DNA of 47,633 nucleotides from Enterococcus gallinarum NBRC 100675 (GTDB lineage: Bacteria > Bacillota > Bacilli > Lactobacillales > Enterococcaceae). The position numbers and the translations under genes are program-made. Of the stretch, positions 42,446 to 47,633 are shown in pieces (the first letter of the stretch is position 1; each line of letters starts with the position of its first letter). The DNA lies in assembly GCF_001544275.1 (NCBI RefSeq), contig NZ_BCQE01000030.1, forward strand, positions 1-47,633, in the 5' to 3' direction. Under the pieces are notes generated by a model. That model saw only the letters and a list, made by a program, of their open reading frames with translations, had not been told where the DNA came from and made no database searches.

Positions 42446-42868
42446 AAAAAGCATTTAGATGAAGCGGAAACAATCGTGATTGCGACCGACAGCGACCGAG
42501 AAGGTGAAGCAATCGCCCGTTTGATTATCAACATTTCGGGAAATAGCCGGAAAACCATTAAACGTTTATGGATCAACTCGCTTGAAACTAGCGAAATCAA
42601 AAAAGGATTTCAAAATCTGAAGGACGGACAGGCGTTTTATTCCACTTACAAAGAAGCAGAAACCCGACAAATCGCTGATTGGCTGGTAGGAATCAATCTC
42701 ACCCGTCTTTACACGCTTTATATGCAGAAAAACGGCATGAGAGGCGTGTTTAGCGTTGGACGCGTCCAAACCCCGACTTTGTTCTTGATTTACCAACGCA
42801 ACGAAGAAATCAAACATGCATTGGCACTTAAACTCTTATTACTGGAGTTAAATTCATATGATTTTTAA
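42446..42868 (+). pseudogene. topB: DNA topoisomerase III (TopB) internal fragment
   Basis: The frame begins KKHLDEAETIVIATDSDREGEAIARLII (the TOPRIM DSDREGEAIA motif) and continues through ETRQIADWLVGINLTRLYTLYMQKNGMRGVFSVGRVQTPTLFLIYQRNEEIK. It then changes to HALALKLLLLELNSYDF, where homology ends. The N-terminus and most of the C-terminal domain are missing, so it cannot work. Plasmid-borne topB is usual in Inc18/pheromone-type transfer regions. Confidence 0.85.
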
Positions 42869-43222
42869 TCTGCAAAAAAGTTTATAGCACCGTCGCTTAT
42901 ACCAGAAAATATAACAAACGCCGCATTGTTTTTTGTGCACTTTAATAATCTATTCAACTAAGGAATTAAGCTGGCTGTCAAGAGAGTAATATCGTATTGA
43001 ATCTCAGGTGGAAATTTTCTGCGGTATTTTTTTTGACTGAAATGACATTAGTGTTTTTTGGGGATTGTGTATGTAAGTATTTTTTAAAATCATTTTAACA
43101 AGTTTTGGACAAAAATTCTCATGAAAAAACAGAATTTAAATAGCATGATAAATTAGAGAAGATAGTTTAATGTGCTTATAGGAACACCCCACTTTTACAG
43201 TCACAATCAATAACCTTGCTAC
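42869..43222. other. Gene-free AT-rich stretch before IS1216
   Basis: No reading frame, repeat or promoter I trust is seen between the topB fragment and the IS1216 left end. Confidence 0.4.
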
Positions 43223-44034
43223 GGTTCTGTTGCAAAGTTCCAAAATGAACAATACTAGTCTAACACTAGCTATAGTTTATGTAGGTATTCCTAATAATAT
43301 CTTCATTTCCGTGCAGACTGAAAACCCGAAGAGAGTGCCTTTTTTTCGGTTCTTCTTATATAATCCTCGAATGGCTTCCATGCCTTTAATCGTGGTTGAG
43401 GCTGTTCGTAAGCTTCGATAAAATTTGTTTCGTCTCTTGATGGGACGATGATCTTGTTCAATGAGGTTATTTAGATATTTCACCGTGCGATGTTCTGTTC
43501 GCTGGTAAAACCCGTATGCCTGTAATTTTTTGAAGGAACTGGCAATAGAGGGAGCTTTATCGGTCACCAGAACCCTTGGTTCATCGAACTGTTTAACTAA
43601 TCTCTTGAGAAAGGCGTAAGCTGCTTGTGTATCTCGCTTTTTCCGTAACCATATATCCAGAGTGAGACCATCTGCATCAATGGCGCGATAAAGATAATGC
43701 CATTTTCCTTTGATTTTAATATAGGTCTCGTCCATTTTCCACGAATAAATGGACTGTTTGTTTTTCCTCTTCCAAATGTTGTAAAGTAGTTTCCCATATT
43801 CCTGTACCCAACGATAGACAGTGGTGTGAGACACGTTAATACCACGGTTGTACAGAATTTCTTGGACGTCACGATAACTCAGGTTGTACCGAAGATAGTA
43901 GCCTACAGCGACAATAATCACATCTTTCTGAAATTGTTTGCCTTTAAAATGGTTCATCTTCGTTACTCCTCCTAGTTCCTATTAAACTCAGTTTACCCTA
44001 TAATGGATCTGAGGGGAAACTTTGCAACAGAACC
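43223..44034 (-). mobile_element. IS1216-type element (IS6 family), complete
   Basis: The terminal inverted repeats GGTTCTGTTGCAAAGTT (43223-43239) and its complement AACTTTGCAACAGAACC (44018-44034) bound an 812-bp element with one transposase gene. I see no 8-bp target duplication at the ends, which suggests it is left from recombination or cointegrate formation, not a fresh insertion. Confidence 0.93.
43277..43957 (-). CDS. IS1216-type transposase
   Basis: The 226-aa IS6-family transposase has an N-terminal HTH (LSYRDVQEILYNRGINVSHTTVYRWVQEYG) and the DDE residues in SWKMDETYIKIKGKW, VLVTDKAPSIASS and RTVKYLNNLIEQDHRPIKRR. The length is normal. It matches IS1216 of enterococci as I recall it. 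It moves by replicative transposition, and its copies drive deletions and plasmid fusion. Confidence 0.93.
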   Translation of the reverse strand: MNHFKGKQFQKDVIIVAVGYYLRYNLSYRDVQEILYNRGINVSHTTVYRWVQEYGKLLYNIWKRKNKQSIYSWKMDETYIKIKGKWHYLYRAIDADGLTLDIWLRKKRDTQAAYAFLKRLVKQFDEPRVLVTDKAPSIASSFKKLQAYGFYQRTEHRTVKYLNNLIEQDHRPIKRRNKFYRSLRTASTTIKGMEAIRGLYKKNRKKGTLFGFSVCTEMKILLGIPT

Positions 44035-44498
44035 GATAAACAGACAATTCTCCATAGATTAATCTTTGTACTCCTTGGGAGAGTAAGGATACAGCCGACG
44101 GTAAAAAGGTTTAAAAAGAGGTTTAAAAGAGATTATAAAAGAGGGGGCCAAAATTTCCCGCCTAAAAAATTACTTCTTTTTTCTCCAAACAGGTTCGCGA
44201 ATTTTACTAAACTGGAAAACTAGCTCCCTATGGTCGCTAAAAAGGTATGATCGTTTCACTCTCACATTTTACTTGCAGCAGTCGCTCTGCTCCTTCGCTA
44301 AAACCAAAACTCATTGTTCAAAAAATCCTCTGTGAGGCTCTAGGAGCTCGTCTAAGCCGTTTTAAGACACTCTTAAGTCCAAAATCCTTATCTTGTTCTC
44401 AAAGCGCCTTACAGGCGGTCAGGGCAAGCCCTAACAACCCGAAAGCAAATATGATATACTCAAATCCGGCAACTTGCCCCTGACTGGGGGTGTTATTC
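44035..44498. other. Par locus upstream region and non-coding remainder
   Basis: Apart from the Fst mRNA promoter (-10 TATACT at 44455-44460) I see no gene. Short repeated tracts (GGTTTAAAAAGAGGTTTAAAAGAG, in two units) occur near 44108. A hairpin-rich 5' leader of the toxin RNA covers about 44467-44498. Confidence 0.4.
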
Positions 44499-44594
44499 AT
44501 GAAAGATCTTATCTCATTGGTTATCGCACCAATTTTTGTTGGACTAGTTATTGAACTGGTTTCTCACTGGTTAGACGAGAAAGACGATAACTAA
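44499..44594 (+). CDS. fst: Fst-type toxin peptide of a par type I toxin system
   Basis: The 31-aa peptide MKDLISLVIAPIFVGLVIE-LVSHWLDEKDDN is nearly the same as the pAD1 Fst toxin: a membrane helix with the conserved P and a charged tail. It is too short for most gene callers. Its mRNA starts after the -10 at 44455 and ends at the shared terminator at 44642-44674. The toxin disturbs the membrane of plasmid-free segregants unless the antisense RNA II blocks translation. Confidence 0.9.
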   Translation: MKDLISLVIAPIFVGLVIELVSHWLDEKDDN

Positions 44595-44640
44595 GCAAGT
44601 TGTCTCTAACCCACACGTTCGTAGTCGCAACGAACGTAAA

Positions 44641-44709
44641 AAAAGCCAACCCTACTCGCAATAGGGTTGGCTTTCGTGTTATTCATATAGACCTTATCTC
44701 ACTTCGCAC
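44641..44709 (-). ncRNA. RNA II antitoxin of the par locus
   Basis: On the minus strand, TATAAT at 44719-44714 and a start near 44709 give a transcript of about 68 nt that ends in the shared hairpin. Its 5' part (GGTGCGAAGTGAGATAAGGT) is complementary to the repeats in the toxin mRNA: GTGTTATTCAT occurs at about 44490 and 44676, and ACCTTATCTCA/GATCTTATCTCA are matching DRs. That is the par arrangement of pAD1. Confidence 0.75.
44642..44674. terminator. Shared bidirectional terminator of par RNAs
   Basis: AAAGCCAACCCTA and TAGGGTTGGCTTT form a perfect 13-bp stem, ending both RNA I (toxin) and RNA II (antitoxin). Confidence 0.85.
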
Positions 44710-44719
44710 CTTTATTATA

Positions 44720-44920
44720 TCATAATTTATCCGCAGGATTCAAGCGCTTTGCCTGTTTTTGTGCTTGATAGTCAATAAACGACTGAATCGCTGAACGATA
44801 ATGTTTATTCGCTAACACTGGTTCCCACGATCGTTTATGTTTGCTGGCACATAAAAAGGCTTCAAAGCTGGTGATTTGCTTGGCTTCCACCAAATCAATC
44901 ATTTCTGCCAAACAGTCCAT
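44720..44920 (-). CDS. Small helical protein next to the HUH Rep gene
   Basis: From the ATG of MDCLAEMIDLVEAKQITSFEAFLCASKHKRSWEPVLANKHYRSAIQSFIDYQAQKQAKRLNPADKL the product has 66 aa; a TTG at 44956 would add 12 residues. It is all helical and basic. It lies downstream of the Rep pseudogene on the same strand with a 100-bp gap and is probably replication associated. Family not recognised. Confidence 0.45.
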   Translation of the reverse strand: MDCLAEMIDLVEAKQITSFEAFLCASKHKRSWEPVLANKHYRSAIQSFIDYQAQKQAKRLNPADKL

Positions 44921-45058
44921 ATCTCTTATTTTTTCTTTCTCCCGAGTATAAAACAAACAAGAATAATCCTAATTCGCAAATTTTGGTACCTTAGAGGAGT
45001 TTTAAGTTGATTTAGGTATAAAACTATTCTAGAAGATTAAAACAACTTAGAACGACAA

Positions 45059-46184
45059 TTAGGCCTGTTTCCTGACGTATCTTCTTGTGAGCTGATCGAT
45101 TTCTTGTTTATGGGTCAAATAATACCGCCGTTCTTCCCAGTAATGGGCTTTCTTCGCCCATTTTCCCCCTCGTTGCTTCAATGTTTCAATCCGTTCCTCA
45201 CAAAACCGGATTTGGTACAGGAGACTTTTTGGATTATTTACCTGCGCATGGTAGGTTTCTTTAATGATAATGTTGATAATTTTTCCGTTCTCATCTGTTA
45301 TTTTAATTGCTGTGCGACTGGTGAGATTTTCCGGACGCAACCCATAGCCCCCCAGCTCTTTTGGTCGAGAAATTTGGCTGTAGGAACTGTTTACACGCTC
45401 TGGATAAATGATTCCTTTGGATTTGCTGAAAATATTCATGCCAAGCGGATAATAGCGCATACGGCCGCCTTTAATTACTCGTTTTTCAGGGTTCGTTTTG
45501 GTTTGAAAAATGCCTTTCACCCCAGGTCCTTTGACGGAAAAGTCATATTTCACTTCCGGTTCGAGATCTTCTTCCAGGGCAATATCTGTTAAGTATGCAC
45601 ATACATATGCCCCTAAATCGTCAATTTTCTTTGCTCGCTGAATGTTCACAAATCCTTGCTTCCATAAGGATTTGAGCACGTCATTTTCTATGTAAATGCT
45701 TTTTTGTTTTGGAAATTTCAGTAACATGTGATAATGCCAAGCGCCACGCTCTTGCGGCTCTTTTATAGCTATGTATTCAAAGGTTCCTTTGGCTTCCCCA
45801 TAGGTTTTCTGACAAAAATAGGTCAACCGCTGCATGAATTGTTTGAAATCTTTGGCAACGATTTTCAGATCTTGTTCGTTTTTTTGCGTACGTTAAGGTA
45901 ATCCAGAGTTCATTTCGTTTTCCGGAAAAATTGTTATTTATTAAATACCGTAATTTTTTGAAGGTTTGGCGGAGGGAATTGAGATTTTCTCCGCGATTCT
46001 CTGAATGATTAAAATCACAAATTTCTCCCGTTTTTCGATTAATATATTGGTCTTTGGAAATTTTTCGAATAAAGGGGTCGTGATTTTCTTTTGCGATATA
46101 TTGTACTTCATGGATCTCGCCCATCTCTGTGATTGTCACAGGCGCTGTTGACGGGATCCAGCGATCGGTCTTTTCAATTATCAA
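45059..46184 (-). pseudogene. HUH-type replication initiator, frameshifted
   Basis: The first part starts MIIEKTDRWIPSTAPVTITEMGEIHEVQYI and runs to ELWITLTYAK. In a 7-A run (45879-45885) one extra base shifts the frame; the other frame continues NEQDLKIVAKDFKQFMQRLTYFCQKTYG...YIAIKEPQERGAWHYHMLLKFP and ...LGAYVCAYLTD, with the HUH (HYH) and Tyr motifs, to LTRRYVRKQA. Removing one A restores about 374 codons. It is a rolling-circle-type Rep and the plasmid's second replicon, now inactive or slippage-dependent. Confidence 0.8.
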
Positions 46185-46325
46185 TGGTCGACACTCCTTT
46201 TGAGAGTAGATTTTGCTAATCGTTTGCCAATGGAACGTTCTTGCTCATAGAGGGCTTGTTATGCCCCCTACGTTATTTTCGTCTAATGTTTAACCTGAGT
46301 CAAGTTAATAGATAGTCCATCGATA

Positions 46326-46425
46326 GGGAGTGGGCACATGCCTTGCTTAAGCTCACTCGTCTGGCTCTGTCTGGCTACGCCAGCCAAGCCGAGCGAGCGC
46401 AAGCGCGGACAATGTGCTCACTCCC
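46326..46425. repeat. Long inverted repeat upstream of HUH Rep gene
   Basis: GGGAGTGGGCACAT (46326-46339) matches the complement of ATGTGCTCACTCCC (46412-46425) at 13 of 14 positions. The 72-bp interior contains nested palindromes (GGCTACGCCAGCC, GAGCGAGCGCAAGCGC). It may be a double- or single-strand origin for the rolling-circle Rep, or another transfer site. The rest of 46185-46325 shows no gene. Confidence 0.45.
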
Positions 46426-46494
46426 AAAATGTAGCCATTTTATCTGGCTTTGTTAGTATAATTATAGCAAAAAAAGTGCGATAGAAGCTATTCC

Positions 46495-46589
46495 TATGCT
46501 ATAATGTGGCTTACATAAATTCATAAAATTGACCTCAAAACAGAAAGACTCTAAAACAGTGGAAAAAATCATTGTTTTAGAGTCTTTTT
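46495..46589 (+). ncRNA. Candidate short RNA: TATAAT to terminator
   Basis: CTATAATG (about 46498) would start transcription near 46508, and a perfect 15-bp terminator (AAAGACTCTAAAACA / TGTTTTAGAGTCTTT, 46544-46589) would end it after about 80 nt. No protein frame is in the interval. It may be a replication or maintenance RNA, or only the terminator of the 46618 gene, which has the same stem on its 3' side. Confidence 0.35.
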
Positions 46590-46617
46590 GTTGTTTCTTC
46601 TTGTGAGTTCTAAATTC

Positions 46618-46824
46618 TTATAGTCTTTCACTTGGGTTTATTTTTTTATCTATCGATTTTAAGACATAGGAGATTAGTAGGACAGGCAAAATAAAATAAT
46701 AGATTTTTGTAAAGGAAATTATATTTAGAGTTCCAAGAATCATTAAAGATACTATTAAAACTAGATAGAAACTAATTGTTCGAGGATATTTTTTTACTAG
46801 AATTTTTATTCTATTTATAGACAT
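46618..46824 (-). CDS. Small two-TM membrane protein
   Basis: The start is the ATG at 46824, inside the end of the preceding gene (14-bp overlap), so translation is coupled. The 68-aa product MSINRIKILVKKYPRTISFYL... has two hydrophobic segments (about 17-35 and 41-58). It pairs with the secreted protein 46811-47233, the third such pair in this window. An immunity or anchoring role is speculative. Confidence 0.55.
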   Translation of the reverse strand: MSINRIKILVKKYPRTISFYLVLIVSLMILGTLNIISFTKIYYFILPVLLISYVLKSIDKKINPSERL

Positions 46825-47233
46825 ATTTGAAATTAGAGTAGTAAGTATCACTCGTAGCTTGGCCAAAATGTGCGTCATAAGTTAATTCAACTCCCTTATT
46901 TTGTTTTGCTGCTTCAACAAAAATAGACATAGCATCATTTGCAGACGAAAAGGCCATTGCTGCTACACCTAGATTAAAATCAGTAAGTCCAAGAAAATTA
47001 ACAATGGCGCTCAACGTGCTTAATTCTTCATTTTGTTTGGCCATGGCTTTTGTTTTTTCAGGAGTGACATACGAAGTAATTCTATAAGTATCATAACCAG
47101 CCGGTCCATCAATTTTTACACTTTCCGCATGTACATGAACATAACCTAAAATAGGTGTCGGACCAAATGCAGCTGCACCAATCAATATTCCCAAAAACAG
47201 AACTGTGACAACAGAAAACACTTTCTTTTTCAT
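46811..47233 (-). CDS. Secreted protein, 140 aa, unknown function
   Basis: MKKKVFSVVTVLFLGILIGAA is a signal peptide with cleavage after VHAES. The mature part begins VKIDGPAGYDTYRITSYVTPEKTKAMAKQNEELSTLSAIVNFLG and then has a hydrophobic FNLGVAAMAFSSANDAMSIFVEA region and a polar C-terminus (TYYSNFKYVYK). There are no Cys. The AGGAAAGGAC ribosome site is upstream; ATG at 47233 is preferred to TTG at 47242. It overlaps the small membrane protein. Confidence 0.55.
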   Translation of the reverse strand: MKKKVFSVVTVLFLGILIGAAAFGPTPILGYVHVHAESVKIDGPAGYDTYRITSYVTPEKTKAMAKQNEELSTLSAIVNFLGLTDFNLGVAAMAFSSANDAMSIFVEAAKQNKGVELTYDAHFGQATSDTYYSNFKYVYK

Positions 47234-47378
47234 CAACTTCAATGTCCTTTCCTAATAGATTATAATTAAATGCTATCAAGAATGCGTTTTCTTTGTCAAA
47301 AGAAATGATCGTTCATTTTTTATGTTAATATAAATTAAGTTTATTACATAGAAATAGAATATGAAAAGAGGTGAAAAA

Positions 47379-47594
47379 ATGGAGATATTTTGGGAATCTT
47401 TTAAAGATAAAAAGCTTCTTCTTTTTTTATTGTTTTTAGGTTTTCTTTTATTTTTATTTATAATATTTACTGGAACAAAAATTATAAATAAAAATAAATT
47501 AGGTGGAGCTCTTCTTCTTTTTTTAGGAAGTATATTCAGTTTGCTAATGCTTTTTTTGTTATATGCTGTTTTTATGTTGGGTATCAATTTCTAA
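47379..47594 (+). CDS. Small two-TM membrane protein
   Basis: The start MEIFWESFKDKKLLL is preceded by AGAGGTGAAAAA. About 71 aa with hydrophobic helices at about residues 12-32 and 46-69 and a short polar loop (TKIINKNK). It is divergent from the secreted protein at 47233 and ends in a terminator. Its lack of a partner may be due to the window end. Function unknown. Confidence 0.5.
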   Translation: MEIFWESFKDKKLLLFLLFLGFLLFLFIIFTGTKIINKNKLGGALLLFLGSIFSLLMLFLLYAVFMLGINF

Positions 47595-47602
47595 ACTAAG
47601 AA

Positions 47603-47633
47603 AAAGACACCTGTAAATTTACAGGTGTCTTTT
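47603..47633 (+). terminator. Terminator at the window end
   Basis: AAAGACACCTGTAAAT and ATTTACAGGTGTCTTT form a strong stem right after the 47594 stop. Confidence 0.75.

Noticed and set aside
42403..42817. Minus-strand frames opposite topB
   Set aside because: They are shadows of the topB fragment, which has the TOPRIM motif on the plus strand.

Overview
The window is AT-rich low-GC Firmicute DNA that reads as part of a mosaic enterococcal plasmid, probably Enterococcus faecium or a close relative. The main evidence is an Inc18-type theta replication initiator behind a terminator-type attenuator, a ParA partition operon flanked by AT-rich repeats, an Fst type I toxin locus, a complete IS1216-type element, a TopB fragment, a frameshifted HUH-type Rep gene, a UmuC/YolD pair and several serine resolvases. 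I see no tRNA, rRNA or CRISPR array.

Layout. 1-2.6 kb: small secreted and membrane proteins arranged as pairs. 2.9-5.5 kb: an XRE regulator with membrane anchors, an unlisted 55-aa protein, an ArsR-type sensor divergent from a His-rich metal-binding protein, and a lipid kinase. 5.6-9.8 kb: two oppositely oriented oriT-like sequences, then a Tn552/Tn5053-type transposition module (resolvase, DDE transposase, AAA ATPase and a DUF536-like DNA-binding coiled-coil protein). 10.0-11.4 kb: a DeoR regulator with a HAD phosphatase. 11.5-17.6 kb: the main discovery, a microcin B17/streptolysin S-type thiazole/oxazole-modified peptide (TOMM) cluster. 17.7-19.0 kb: a second resolvase and a broken YefM/YoeB module. 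19.3-30.8 kb: a sulfated-glycan utilisation locus. 31-32.4 kb: debris. 32.5-37.0 kb: umuC and a YolD-like gene, the latter split by a group II intron. 37.3-41.4 kb: partition and Inc18-like replication. 41.4-44.0 kb: decayed rgg, conjugation and topB remnants ending in IS1216. 44.4-47.6 kb: the Fst module, the HUH Rep remnant and another secreted/membrane protein pair.

The TOMM cluster is colinear: a 77-aa precursor with a Gly9-Cys10 core, an McbB-like zinc/cyclodehydratase partner, a short SagB/McbC-like dehydrogenase, two different YcaO proteins, and an ABC exporter made of a permease and an ATPase. The precursor is preceded by two cre-like sites and a perfect 16-bp-arm inverted repeat. It is separated from the enzyme genes by a 12-bp hairpin that probably keeps precursor transcript in excess. 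The likely product is a polythiazole peptide. No dedicated leader protease or immunity gene is recognisable.

In the glycan locus the minus-strand operon encodes a GH35 beta-galactosidase, a complete mannose-family PTS (IIB, IIA, IIC, IID), a secreted right-handed beta-helix protein and a Cys-type sulfatase. The divergent plus-strand operon encodes a GntR regulator, an anaerobic sulfatase-maturating radical SAM enzyme, a TauE/SafE-type anion exporter and an oxygen-dependent formylglycine-generating enzyme. Together they suggest extracellular release, PTS import, desulfation and galactose removal from a sulfated, galactose-containing host glycan, with sulfatase maturation possible with or without oxygen.
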